Origin: Urechis unicinctus | Lineage: Eukaryota > Annelida > Polychaeta > Xenopneusta > Urechidae | Direction: 5' to 3' | Length of the DNA: 64,000 nucleotides | NCBI GenBank assembly: GCA_034190875.2 | Contig: CM067356.1 | Span: forward strand, 59,436,825-59,500,824 | Shown here: piece after piece, positions 1 to 10,890 of the stretch | Layout: each line of letters opens with the position of its first letter | Numbering within the stretch: the stretch's first letter is position 1 | The notes under the pieces: generated by a model | Told to the model about the DNA's origin: nothing | What the model saw: the letters and a program-made list of their open reading frames with translations, nothing else | Database searches by the model: none | Position numbers and translations under genes: made by a program

Positions 1-41
1 ACAATTATCCTAAAGATAAAAAATATTCCATCCTGACTTAC

Positions 42-903
42 ATTTTCTTGGGTTGATTGTTGCAGTGTTTGCATGTTGTTTATCGCTGTAACAAGTTCCG
101 TCCCCATGAACTGAAGAGCTTCCTGTAAATAATGTCCAAATTAGTCAATTTATTTATAACACATGGCAATTAATTTATAACTTGCAGCAATATGTTCATA
201 ACATTTGTCAAATTATCCTCAACAATGACAATGTATAAATTGACCTCAGATGATTTCTAACAATATAGAAGGTGAATATAATGTGAAATGCATCAGAGAT
301 TACAATAATCAATCCAGCTTTTCATATGATTACTTCTTCATCACAAGGATATTGATCTTATACATTGCTGTTTGTCTACATTATCATAAATGCCATTCAA
401 CATTTTGTCAAACGGTATTCTTGAATTGGAATTGGAAAGAATATAATTCTAAGTTTTAATAGCGGTCTTATAGTCTATTAGGAATTCCATTTCTTGCGAT
501 AGGGAACAATTTATAAATGAAACATACCTGCTGTTTAATTTGCATTTCCTTCACCTCCTGTATAATTGAAGCATATTCTGAGCGAATATTCCTTAGCCTT
601 GAGGCCAACTCAGGTGCACTGAGTTTTACCTGTTGTGAAATGTTGGCCATACAAATGCAAAGGTCAACCACACCGATATTGTATAAAAGTAAATTAACAA
701 TACATACAGAACTAATGAACGTGAAACTAGTATGAAATTTATGTGACGCCACATGCTGTTTATGATGACGTGTTCCAGAGTTGTTTCTAAATAAATCTTA
801 TAATGTATCTTACACTATTGGAATCTTTGTCATCTGTCAGCTGTAGCTGGGAACGCTTGACTTTATTTTCAAGGGATGCTAATTCAGCATCTGCCTTCTG
901 GAA
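42..903 (-). CDS. SKA2: SKA2, spindle and kinetochore-associated protein 2 (three internal exons, partial)
   Basis: SKA2 is the small coiled-coil subunit of the SKA complex, which tethers kinetochores to spindle microtubules. Three minus-strand exons, all in phase 0, are seen: 814-903 (30 residues beginning FQKADAELASLEN), 528-629 (34 residues including LRNIRSEYASIIQEVKEMQ) and 42-122 (27 residues including ELVTAINNMQTLQQSTQEN). Each has good borders (acceptor TGTGTATAG, donors GTAAGA, GTATGT and GTAAGT). They follow human SKA2 in order: FQKAESDL, then the KSRYQTLY region, then TVKKTMNMIQKLQKQ. The last exon lies left of the window. The first exon, with the start codon, was not found and must lie to the right, so the 1.2-4.0 kb LINE probably sits in intron 1. 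Identification is by recalled similarity; the phase-0 continuity supports it well. Confidence 0.8.
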
Positions 904-1019
904 CTATACACAGGAAATGAAAAACAAACATCTGACACATAATTGAGAAAGATTGTCAGTCAGCCTGTTTATTTGTACGGCCTTCTCCTCAAAAAGAGCT
1001 GTACCTAGAAAGTTTCAAA

Positions 1020-1147
1020 TTGGTAACATAGGTAACATTGGTAACATAGGTAACATTGGTAACATAGGTAACATTGGTAACATAGGTAACATTTCACCAG
1101 AAATTGCTAACATAGGTAACACCCACAGGTTGGTAACATAGGTAACA
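1020..1147. repeat. 9/18-bp minisatellite (GGTAACATA/GGTAACATT)
   Basis: Alternating 9-bp units GGTAACATA and GGTAACATT run from 1020 to about 1098. After a short interruption (CACCAGAAATTGC) there are degenerate units up to 1147. The array is in the presumed first intron of SKA2, next to the LINE 5' end. A 62-residue open frame across it is only the repeat translated (GNIGNIGNI). Confidence 0.9.
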
Positions 1148-1164
1148 AATTCACACCCCTTAGA

Positions 1165-4010
1165 AATCTGCTGATGCTATGCATTACAATTTGCGGCCAA
1201 AGCACAGGTGGAAAGTCTTGCTGCCAGCCAGGTTCGCAGCAAGGACCCACAATACAAGTTCTTCTGACTACGACAGGCCAATAGCTGGCATGTTGTTGGC
1301 CGAGTGCTGGGTGGACCATTGAAGTCCATCTCCGACAGGATAGTGACCCATTGGCAAGGCGGTTTTCACTTTCTTTCTTTCCGTGTATGCACCCCAACCA
1401 GGACTTCCTGAATCTGTCAAAGAGCACTTCTATGACCAGCTGCATCAAGGTTCCAGCCTGAGATACTCATCCAGGTCGGCGATTGGAACGGTCACGTGGC
1501 GCTGCCGCCGGAGTGTACAGTGATGCTCATGGCGGGCATGGATTTGGCACCCTATTTGCAGGAGGGGAGAGGGTCTTAGAATTCGCCATAGCCAATGGTC
1601 TTCGCATCGGCAACACCTGGTTTAAGAAGAGGGACTCTCACCTTGTCACATACAGCTCCGGCAACCATTTGACCCAGCTAGATTACATACTCTATCGCAG
1701 GAGTTTCAGTGGCGCCGTCAGCGATGTGAAAGTCATCCCCAATGAGGAGTGCGTCCAACAGCATCATTTGGTAGTGTGTGACTTTGCTGTTCGCATTCCC
1801 CATGTGAAGAAACGCAAGTTCACGCCTCGCATCCGGGCATGGAAGCTTAGGGACCCGGCCACTGCCAGCCAGTTCCAGGAGGCCTTCAAGGAGAATGTGT
1901 TGGCTGCTGCTGCCGCTGCTGGTGTAGCTGGTGCCCCTGCTAGTCTAGTAGAGTCTGTGTGGTTGAGGCTGAAGGGACCTTTGCTGGATGCTGCCACCAA
2001 AGTCTGTGGCTTGTCCAAAAACCACAAGTGGAGACCAGTGACCTGGTGGTGGGATGACCAGGTGGAAGACGCTGTGCAGGAGAAGCGGGCCTGTTTCAAG
2101 GTGTACAACACCCTGAGGAAGGAAGGAAAGACAGCTGAGGCCAAGGAGGCAAAAACTGCCTACAATGACGCCAAGCGCATGGCTAAACGAGTCGTCTGGC
2201 TGGCGAAGTCTGAGGCGGAGAAAGAGGAATTTGCTAACATATCCCCAAACGGGGATGGTGTCTTCCGTATCGCCAAACAGATGGAACGCACAAATCAGGA
2301 CATCATTGGTGAGTGTCCGCGGCGCTGATCCGCAAAGCACTCAGCAAGATGAAATGCGGTAAGGCGGCTGGCCCGTCAGGCATCATAGCTGAGATGCTGA
2401 AAGCTGCCGGTGAGGAGGGAGTTGAGCTGACTAGGCAACTGGCGGAGGCAGTGTTCAGTACTGGTGAGACTCCAGCGGACTGGGAGGAGAGCATCATCCT
2501 GAACCTCTACAAGGGCAAGGGTGAGGCCCTTGACCGTAGCAACTACCGCGGTCTGAAGCTCACAGACCAAGTCTTGAAGCTGCTAGAACGAGTTCTGGAC
2601 CCCTACATTCGCAATATGGTGAACATCAATGAGATGCAGTTCGGCTTTGTGCCTGGGCAGAGGCACCACTGATGCCATCTTCATTGTCCGACAGCTGCAA
2701 GAGAAGTACATCGCCGCCAATAAACTACTCTACTTCGCCTTCGTTGATCTGGAGAAGGCTTTCGATCGTGTGCCTAGGAAGGTCCTCTGGTGGGCAATGA
2801 GGAGTCTTGGTGTCGAGGAGTGGGCTGTGCGTGTCATTCAGGGCATGTACTCCAATGCCCGGAGTCGTGTACGGGTCAATGGCCAGTACAGCGAGGAGTT
2901 TGGTGTGAGAGTTGGCGTGCATCAGGGTTCGGTCCTCAGCCCGCTTCTCTTCATTCTAGTGCTTGAGACGCTTTCACGCGAGTTTCGCACTGGTGTGCCA
3001 TGGGAGCTCCTCTATGCTGATGATCTGGTTGTCATTGCGGACTCACTGGTGGAATGTGTCTCCAAGCTAAAGGCTGGAAGACAGGCATGGAGGGCAAGGG
3101 TCTTCGTGTCAATATGAAGAAGACCAAGTTCCTGATCTCTGGTGTTGGTCTTGATGTTCTCAAGAACTCCGGCAAGTTCCCCTGTGCTGTTTGTCGATGT
3201 GGTGTTGGCGTGAACTCCATCATGTGCTCACGGTGCAGGCTCTGGGTTCACAAGAAGTGTAGCGGCACCACTGGGCCACTGGCAGCTGACCCAGTCTATG
3301 TCTGTCCGAGATGTCAGGGTAAGGCTCGCCCCATCGATGGCAGACCAGTGATCCAGGTGGACATCAACGGCACCATGCTCGATGTGGAGGCCTCTTTCTG
3401 CTACCTGGGTGACATGTTGTGTGCCGGTGGGGGCTGTGAGAGTGCCATTGCCGCCAGGTGTTGTGTGGCCTGGGGAAAGTTCAGGAAACTCCTGCCCATC
3501 CTCACCACCAGGCACATCTCGCCTAAGGTGCGCGGCAAGGTATACTCAGCCTGTGTCAGATCAGCTATGCTCCACGGTAGCGAGACATGGGCGCCAAATG
3601 CGTCCGACCTTCAGCGGCTCCGCCGTAACGACCGCTCCATGATTCGTTGGATTTGTGGCACCAATGACCAAGAAGAAACTCTTTCGGGTACACTTCTCCA
3701 GAAACTTGGCATTGATGACATCACAGCAGTCCTGCGCAGCCGGCGCCTCAGATGGTCTGGACATGTACAGCGTGCCACGTCCTGTATCAAATCTGTCTCT
3801 GACTTATCAATCCCCGGCGTAAGAGGGCGAGGAAGGCCTAGGAAGACGTGGCAGGAATGTGTAAAGAAAGATGTTAGTGAATGTGGCCTGTCTGGCTTTG
3901 ATCCGCAAGACAGAAGCGCATGGAAAGCTGGCGTGCGACGTTGTCTGGTGTTGCCAACCCCATTGAATGGGACAAGGGCAGCACCCTAAATACTAATATG
4001 GATCCTTTAA
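1165..4010 (+). mobile_element. RTE-like non-LTR retrotransposon (LINE), 5'-truncated or decayed, with C-terminal PHD-type finger
   Basis: A GC-rich block in AT-rich surroundings encodes pieces of one LINE polyprotein in several plus-strand frames. Positions 1483-2328 give the C-terminal part of an APE-type endonuclease (HLTQLDYILYRRS, then a linker). Positions 2313-2672 begin the reverse transcriptase (KMKCGKAAGPSGI, NYRGLKLTDQVLKLLERVL). Positions 2629-3117 hold RT motif A (FVDLEKAFDRVPRK), motif B (VHQGSVLSPLLFILVLE) and catalytic motif C (LLYADDLVVIAD). Positions 3054-3989 give the C-terminal region. There, about 3178-3340 encode a C4HC3 PHD-like finger (CAVC, CSRC, H, C, CPRC), followed by a conserved tail ending GRGRPRKTWQECVKKDV. 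At least three frame changes, plus a disrupted endonuclease start near 1470, show it is dead. Non-coding sequence from 3990 to about 4550 may be its 3' tail; exact ends and target duplication were not determined. Confidence 0.85.
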
Positions 4011-4560
4011 GCAGGATCTACCTTCAAGGCCAAAACCTGAATTTTAGGCTGCTAAATATGCAAGGGAAAATCATTCCATGTCAGCCTAGGCGGGAATAAG
4101 GGTGGGTCATGGTGGGGTTGAACTCATGTGTTAGGTCAGCTGATGATTACACGCTGACTTGAGTCCTACGGCAGAAGCAATACTGCCTGTGACAGCGGGT
4201 TCACTTCCACTGCCATCTGAGATGACCCAGGCTACATCCCAATCAGACTGGACTGTAACTATATTCAGCCCTTTCGTGGTTAGGCCTTAGGTTGTGCAGA
4301 CATATCTTGACATTGCCAGAACAAAGGCACCCTGTATCACTAGCATCAAAGCTAGGCCTTGGGCCTAGTCTCACCAGAGTCATCTATGACCTTGGTTAAG
4401 TCATTAGAATGGATAGCCTCAGTTAAATAGATATATTGTTTATATATATTAGTAATGTACAGCATATCTATGGGTTACAGGGTCTCCACCTTCACCCTGA
4501 CATCGGTTCTCGGGCCGGGTAACACCGCTTCAGAGTCATGCAATACAGAACAAAACATTT
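4011..4560. other. Gene-free stretch, probable LINE 3' tail
   Basis: No exon is recognised. The sequence starts right after the LINE stop and includes a short AT microsatellite near 4430-4455. It probably contains the LINE 3' UTR, but the end is not marked by a poly(A) tail I can identify. Confidence 0.4.
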
Positions 4561-4571
4561 GTAAACAGTGA

Positions 4572-4636
4572 AACAGATCAGTTCCTGGCCAAGTTGATTT
4601 GGTTTGGTGTTTTTTCAAACCAGGAACTGATCTGTT
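4572..4636. repeat. 17-bp perfect inverted repeat (hairpin)
   Basis: The left arm AACAGATCAGTTCCTGG (4572-4588) and right arm CCAGGAACTGATCTGTT (4620-4636) are exact reverse complements separated by 31 bases. It could be a tiny foldback element or a structured tail of the preceding LINE. No target duplication was established. Confidence 0.85.
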
Positions 4637-4684
4637 AAGCAAATTAACTTTTTTTTAATTTAGCTTAATTGCGTGACTCCAGTG

Positions 4685-4858
4685 TGGATGCTAGGCCACG
4701 GTACCAGCGAACCAGACGAAGAAGGGTGGATGCTAGGCCATGGTACCAGAGAACCAGACGAAGAAGGGTGGCTGCTAGGCCATGGTACCAGAGAACCAGA
4801 CGAAGAAGGGTGGATGCTAGGCCATGGTACCAGAGAACCAGATGAAGAAGGGTGGATG
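4685..4858. repeat. 42-bp minisatellite, about four copies
   Basis: Four near-identical 42-bp units start at GTGGATGCTAGGCCA and end at GAAGAAGG. Because 42 is a multiple of 3 the array is open in one frame on each strand (plus: WMLGHGTREPDEEG). No flanking coding evidence supports a gene. Confidence 0.9.
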
Positions 4859-5489
4859 CCTCCTAACCTTAACCCACGATACACAACAGAGGGTTTATGG
4901 CGACCTTCCCAGTGATGGATCTTATCCAAGCTCTTTGCTAATCTTGCTCACCCTCGCCTTCATGTGATCTTGCCTGTGGTCTCAATTCTTGATGTGTACT
5001 AGCCTGGCTGGACGTCTTTTGTCAACTCAGACGTCCTGTGGGGATATATGTGTACATGACTGCATACGAGAAACTGATTAAGAGAAGAATTATGAGTGAG
5101 AGAGATCAAAAGAGTACACAAATGATCAATGTATTGAGCAAGCAACTTGACTAGACATTGACTAGACAATGGAACTGTTTACTACTTTCGATCTATGCTA
5201 TTCGCGCTGTAGCTTCGGTCGCCGATAATATAGATATATACCCGGACGTCTTGTAGGCCTATTCGCACTGTAGATGGGAAATGAGATCGTCAAGCCTCAA
5301 GGGGCGAGGTTACTTCCCCATGTGATTCATTGAAAAAGCTCAAAGGCTCTACTCAAAGGTCTGAAACGAAGCCCAACAGACCAACAGTCGATCGAGTACT
5401 ACCTTGCACACACCAATTTGGTTAAAAATAGCCCTACAAGACGTTTATATTTCCATTCGACCGGGGCTAGGTTCGAAAGAGCTACTGAA

Positions 5490-6340
5490 AGGGTAGGCAA
5501 GGCAATCGCCCCTGGTGTTTTTATGATCTGATGCCACCTTAGGGGCGAGGGTCCGTATGGCAGAATCTTGAGGGATATAAGCAAATATGCTCATTCTAGC
5601 AGTGCAGACAAGGGACAGTTTAAAAAACATACATTTTCATATCCATAAATGTCTTAACATCAATCTTGCCTAGAGTGCAACAACAGTCATACTCCTTAAT
5701 CAAGAGAATCAACGAAATCCAACACAATTTTAAAATTGTTGTCCAACATGGCTACCCTGAGAATCGAAAACGAGACAGATATCACAGAGGTAGCAGAATG
5801 TTGTGTCTGCGGGACGAGGTCGAGTGGAGGAGCCAGCAAGCAACTCGCGCTTTGCAATTGGACGCACGTCTACGGTTGATGTACGAAGAAAATGGGTCAG
5901 AGATGATATAATGCTGTTTCATACTGCAGGTTTGAATATAACAATGACCTGTATTGATTCTGCTTTCTGTTAGAAATCACGAGCTCCATCAAATTATGTT
6001 GCATTGTGGGAGCTGGCCATGATGAGTTTTTGAACAAAGTTTCATGATGTGCCTTATTTTAGCGCTCAAACAGAACAATTAGACAAAACTGTAGTAATAG
6101 AAACAGTCCTCGTGTCATTTTGTGCTATAATCTTTCATTTTGTCACAATTTTTTTGGCATGGAGGTCTTTTGTAAGATTTAAGCGAGTTCATCGTTCATT
6201 TTGACTTCGGAACCTCGAAAATTTCACAGGCGGATCTTCGCCTCTACAGCGCGGATGTGAGAGATCGAAAGTCGTAAATAGCGCAGAGCTGTCAGAGCCA
6301 GAGGCGGAGTTTCTATGCCTACTGAAAGGGTACCGATAAT
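5490..6340. repeat. Dispersed repeat family A, copy 1
   Basis: This block matches 36835-37430 closely over several hundred bases. Shared landmarks are CGCCCCTGGTGTTTT, ATGATCTGATGCCACC, AAAAAACATA, CCAACATGGCTACC and AACAATTAGACAAAACTG. Copy 1 carries about 200 extra bases at roughly 5790-5990 absent from copy 2. Both copies contain a TCGCCCC/GGGGCGA inverted pair near the left end. Family not identified. Confidence 0.85.
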
Positions 6341-7266
6341 CGAAGTGAAATAATTTGCCAAGACAAAAACACGATAAGTGTTTATATTTTGACAGGTCAT
6401 AGAGTTCGAGCTTTAGGAATTCATACCGTTGCTTCTAGGCTGCTGACCACATGTTCAGCCATTGCGTCAGTTGTGGGTCAATTCTTGGCTCGACCGGAGC
6501 GATAACTGATGTTTTTTTAGACCGATTTTTTTAAGCAATGTTTCATTTTCGATTCGCCCACAGTATTGTCATAACGTCATAACATCATAATGCTCCCCAA
6601 TTAACCCACCGGAAACTCTTTGTGGAGTGCCAAGTACCAAAGAATATATGCAATTTTTTTCTTATCTGTCAAATGTAATCGATAAATCTATTTGTTATAA
6701 TTACCATATCGCGATATATGAACATCTATTGATTTGAATATAAATTTAACTTCTATCACGTAAGTTTATTTTAAATGAGTCTTGTCTTGGTCACGTGACT
6801 GTATACACCCTATCACAAGCTGTCAGCAATAAATTTAAATGTCCATCCAGTAAACACTGGGTGTTTTGTCTAATTTAACAGTAATTTTTGATTCAGGACC
6901 AACATAAATACTGTCAAGTAAGCAAACTTTTCACATGTGTTTGAATTAAAATATATCATTAATTTAAAAGTAAACTAACTGCACTGTTTCGATATGATCG
7001 ATATGAAATGAGCGATAAATTAACGGAAAATTTATCGGCATTTAAACCTGAAATCGGTTAACTGCTGTTTAAATGTCCCGGTTTCAAATTCATGATCTCG
7101 CAAAGAAGTGTATATTTCATTGGAAATGAACAACAAGGGCTATTCGTTGCCTGGATTTTATACCGGAGGAGATTACTGAATATAAATTTTATCATTCCTG
7201 TTAATATGTGTTGTGGGTTTTCTCATGAGTCGTGGGTTTTTTCTCGTGACGTTAAGTCGCTACAAT
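6341..7266. other. AT-rich intergenic sequence
   Basis: No exon, RNA gene or clear repeat is recognised here. Confidence 0.5.
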
Positions 7267-7413
7267 AACAAGAGGCACATGGGTACATGTGGGAACTTGG
7301 CGAACTGAATCTAATTAATTGGAAAAATTTAAGAATCGGGCCTTAATTGACCTAAATGAAATTTTCCTGATGCAGTTGGTAAAGTGCCCCCATATTACCC
7401 TTGGGCCTCTTGG
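7267..7413. mobile_element. Short MITE with AACAAGAGGC terminal inverted repeats, copy 1
   Basis: The element begins AACAAGAGGCACATGGGTAC and ends CCCTTGGGCCTCTTGG, so its termini are imperfect inverted repeats. The subterminal parts GGAACTTGGCGAACTG and TGATGCAGTTGGTAAAG are also related in inverted orientation. It is 147 bp and non-coding. A larger relative lies at 35749-36060 and a left-end fragment at about 58588. Confidence 0.75.
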
Positions 7414-7549
7414 TAATGTAGCGCGAGAGGCGCTGCGATTTGACCTGATTCCCGCAGCCAGCCGCTTCTCTCAAGCCGCGCGCTGTGCGCTGTGGATTCC
7501 TTTGTTCAGCGCGACAGGGCGGCTGCAGTGAAGAGCAAGCAGAATTGAC

Positions 7550-8756
7550 ACCCACTGTACTTCAAACTTACTTTGTGAGAAAACTGTTGGGTATTTAGAG
7601 CTGAAAATTATACACATTGTTCAGAATTGAATGGGCTTCCTTCTCGAGCAAACCAATTCAAAATGCGACCATTCGCGACAGAGAAACGACGCGATAACTT
7701 CAGATTTTAGTCGAATTTTAACTTTCACTCGTTCGTGACCGGAAATGACATCAGCGACTTCCCCAAAAGAATCATCATTCCGAACACGCTCTCCTTGGTA
7801 ACATTTTACCCACGTTTTGTGACCTTCGAACGAATATTGTCGATTTTACAAATGATCGAAAAAAAATTGCCAATTTTAGCTGTTTTCCGAACTTTTACCG
7901 GCGATTCGTGAGAAAACTACGCATAATTCCTGCTGTTATATCGCATACGAAATGTTACTCGAAAGGTAACCTTCAAATTCATTTTTAAATTTTCAAAATC
8001 GACCCAGTAGTATTAAACATATTGGGGTGTTAATGCATTTGGGGGGTCACTTTTTAACTTTAAGCTCAGTTTGTGAGAAAACTATAAGATATAAACAATT
8101 AGATGAATAAGTTTCAAGTTCGGAAGTGTATGGGCTACCTTCAGGTGCAAACATTTTTACGATACGACCATTAACGACGGAGTAATGACGCAATAACTTT
8201 CGATTGCCCAGCTAAATAACGTTGTTTTGCTCGTAACCGGAAGTGACGTCATCGACATATAAAAAACACTTATCTTCCGATAGCCAGTGCTTCTGTGAAC
8301 ATTCGGCCCAATTTTCATGACCATCCATCGAATATTGTTGAAGTTATAAGCGATTGAAAAATGTGGTTAAACACTACCACAAATTTTCGAGTGGGGGCTA
8401 CGGGGCGAAATATGCATATTTTTTCATGATATTTGACATGGAAAGTTGGCGAATAAATCAGGCTACAAGGAACTGTAAACTTTTTAAAAATCGCACCGTA
8501 GGTTAAGATGATATGAAGGATTGAAAAATTCACAACGTGACCTTGACCTTAATATGAGGTCAAGGTCAAAACAAAACCTCTCGGTTCTGCGCATTATTAG
8601 TCCCAACCATTTGGAAAAAAAAAATCTGAGAAATTTCAAAAATTGCGACCTGTATCGTGAAACAAAAAAGTGTTACATACATCCAAACTAACAAACTTAC
8701 AAACCGGCCCATCGCCATAACTTGGCGTTTCGATAACGCCAAGTTAAAAAAAACCA
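7550..8756. repeat. Dispersed repeat family B, copy 1 (upstream of KMT5A)
   Basis: Homologous to 37480-38575 and, in part, to 58857-58945 and 59757-60045. Shared landmarks include CGGAAGTGACGTCATCGAC (8239 here), GACCTTGACCTTA, GGTCAAGGTCAAAACAAAAC, CCTCTCGGTTCTGCGCA, AATTGCGACCTGTATCG, CAAACTTACAAACCGG and ATCGCCATAAC. It ends about 170 bp before the first coding exon of KMT5A. The 3' end has the foldback AACTTGGCGTT...AACGCCAAGTT. Confidence 0.85.
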
Positions 8757-8924
8757 TTTGAGCGACTATCATTATTGAAACTGGTTCTTTTGCCACACAT
8801 TACTAAGTTAAATAGGTAACGTGTTTATGATTGAATACCTGTATTACATGGCATCCATTATCTGACTTTTTAACAGTTGTTATAACACAAATACTTATAT
8901 ATTTAGGTAGAAGGTCCATACAAG

Positions 8925-10800
8925 ATGGCCGAGGCTATGATGAAACTGCTACCCCGAAATTCTAGAAGGCACAGCATAAAAGACAAAGTTGACTCTGAAG
9001 GTAAGATGAGAGTTCCTAAGTTGTATAGGAAAAGTCACTGTTGGATACATAACTGATAAACCACTGTAGACATAAACTATCTTCCATTAAATGTTATTCG
9101 TGTAAAATTGCAGTCTTTAATGCTATAAGCATAAAAAGAAATTGATGATATGCCTTTTGTTCCAGAGTTAAATCACAGTTTTATTCAGTTGACCCCGGAC
9201 ACAACGCCAACGAAAGATGGCAGCAGCAACATGCTCCCTGAATGTCCTGACTCGCCGTCTCAAGGTGTAATCCTCGATGAACATTCCTACTCACTTGCCT
9301 CATCACCCAAATCTAGTCCTGAACCACCTCCCGTCGCTACAAACCAAACCAAAGGAAAGAGAGCCACAGCCAAAAAGACCAAATCAAAGTAAATCATCAC
9401 TAGTCATATTTGTAAAGGTGCTCAGTCATCACTATATCTGCTTCTTTTTTAGCTGAGTTGGAGAATTCAAACAACATGTCTTTATTTAACACATATTTAA
9501 TCTCTGGTTGCCTGCTAATCCTTCTTATGAATTTACCCAATGTGAGCAGCAAGACAGCATCTTATAAAGCCAAGAAAATAAACCGCACAAATCCATCTGA
9601 ACCAAGAGACACAAGTCCAATGAGAAATAGAAGTGTCAATCAAGGTGCCAAAGACTTCCAAAGATCACGATCTAAGTCAGCGCAACGATCTAAGTCAGCT
9701 GAGACAAAAAGGTGAAGTTTCCATGAAATAATCCTGATTGGACATGTGTTGGATCAAATTCTCCATATTAGGAAGTCACTTAACATGATAATGTGGCTGT
9801 TTTTTTTAGACAAATGAAGCCCAATCATCTGGTGACTGAATACTTCCCCATTCGACGCAGTTATCGTGTCACGTCGTCAGAACTCAAGGTAGCTTAATAC
9901 ATTCCACTTAGCCTCTGTGGTATCAGAATTTGTCACACTTAGATGGTATTCATCTAACATGATACATGTGTTTAACGCAGAAACGGCAAAGGAACGACAT
10001 GGAGGAGGCCATTTTGTCTAAGAGGGAAGAAGGTTTGAAGGTAGATTGTTTTCTAATTCTCTCCTTATTTTAGACACCATTTTCTAATCATTTATTCAAA
10101 TGGTTAGGTTGTTTTAATCTGTCAATGTTCACTATGATTATCAGGTGGTTGAGTTTGAAGGCAAGGGTCGTGGGGTGATTGCAACTCGGGACTTCCAGAG
10201 GGGAGAATTTGTTGTGGAGTACTCTGGCGATTTGGTAGACCTGGGAATGGCCAAGGAACGGGAAGGGCAATATTCCATAGACCCGGCCGTGGGCTGTTAC
10301 ATGTATTACTTCAATCATAAGAACAAGAGATACTGGTAAGTGTTCAACCCAATAGAGCTTGCTATCGTATTGAACATCAACCCAATCATTTGGGCTTCAA
10401 AACTTGGTCTTGGACATTCTTTCATCGATTAGTTTTGTTTGGTAAAATGGTAAAAAAAGTTAAAATAGTTATCTGGAATAGTATAACAAGCATCAAGTTG
10501 AACCATATGGAAAAATAAGTTCAGTTGCCCTGTAACAACATATGGTTTCTCTATGCTGGTGATGACATGGACACTTGTGTATGTTTCAGTGTTGATGCCA
10601 CTGCAGAAAGCGGCCGTCTAGGTCGTCTCCTTAACCACAGTCGCCAAGGCAACTGTGCAACTCGTGTCGTGGATATTGACAATCGGCCTTATTTGATTCT
10701 CGTAGCCGGTCAGCGGATAAAAAGTGGCGAGGAACTGCTGTATGACTACGGTGATCGCAGTAAAGAGTCATTGGAATCTCACCCTTGGTTAGCATTGTGA
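8925..10800 (+). CDS. KMT5A: KMT5A (SET8/PR-Set7), histone H4 lysine-20 monomethyltransferase, complete
   Basis: The enzyme monomethylates H4K20 in the nucleus and acts in chromosome condensation and replication control. Seven exons: 8925-9000, 9166-9388, 9550-9711, 9810-9888, 9981-10040, 10145-10335 and 10590-10800. They total 1002 nt, 333 residues plus stop, with all phases agreeing; human is about 350. The start is the first ATG in CAAGATGGCCG, just after a possible acceptor (TATTTAG), so a 5' non-coding exon is possible. Exons 1-3 give a basic, Ser/Thr-rich disordered N-terminus. Exon 4 gives VTEYFPIRRSYR, equivalent to the PCNA-binding degron of human SET8 (LTDFYPVRRSSR). Exons 6-7 give the SET domain: GKGRGVIATRDF, EFVVEYSGDL, GCYMYYF, RYCVDAT, GRLGRLLNHSRQGNC, ELLYDYGDRSK and HPWLAL. 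These retain the NHS and LYDYG active-site motifs. The stop codon lies inside the first unit of a 33-bp tandem repeat. Confidence 0.95.
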
Positions 10801-10890
10801 AACCTCATGGTGTACAGACCGTTAGCATTGTGAAACCTCATGGTGTACAGACCGTTAGCATTGTGAAACCTAATGGTGTACAGACCGTTA
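10786..10890. repeat. 33-bp tandem repeat, three copies, overlapping the KMT5A stop codon
   Basis: The unit GTTAGCATTGTGAAACCTCA plus TGGTGTACAGACC is repeated three times with one substitution. The first unit begins in the codons for the last residues of KMT5A and contains its TGA at 10798-10800. Later units repeat the same bases in the 3' UTR. Confidence 0.95.

Noticed and set aside
4660-4929. 80- and 89-codon frames on opposite strands over 4.66-4.93 kb
   Set aside because: They result from a 42-bp minisatellite whose period is a multiple of three.
9453-9549. KMT5A exon 3 starting at the acceptor before 9453
   Set aside because: It would put a stop in frame and add a hydrophobic stretch foreign to the family. 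The acceptor at 9548-9549 keeps the phase and gives a basic segment.
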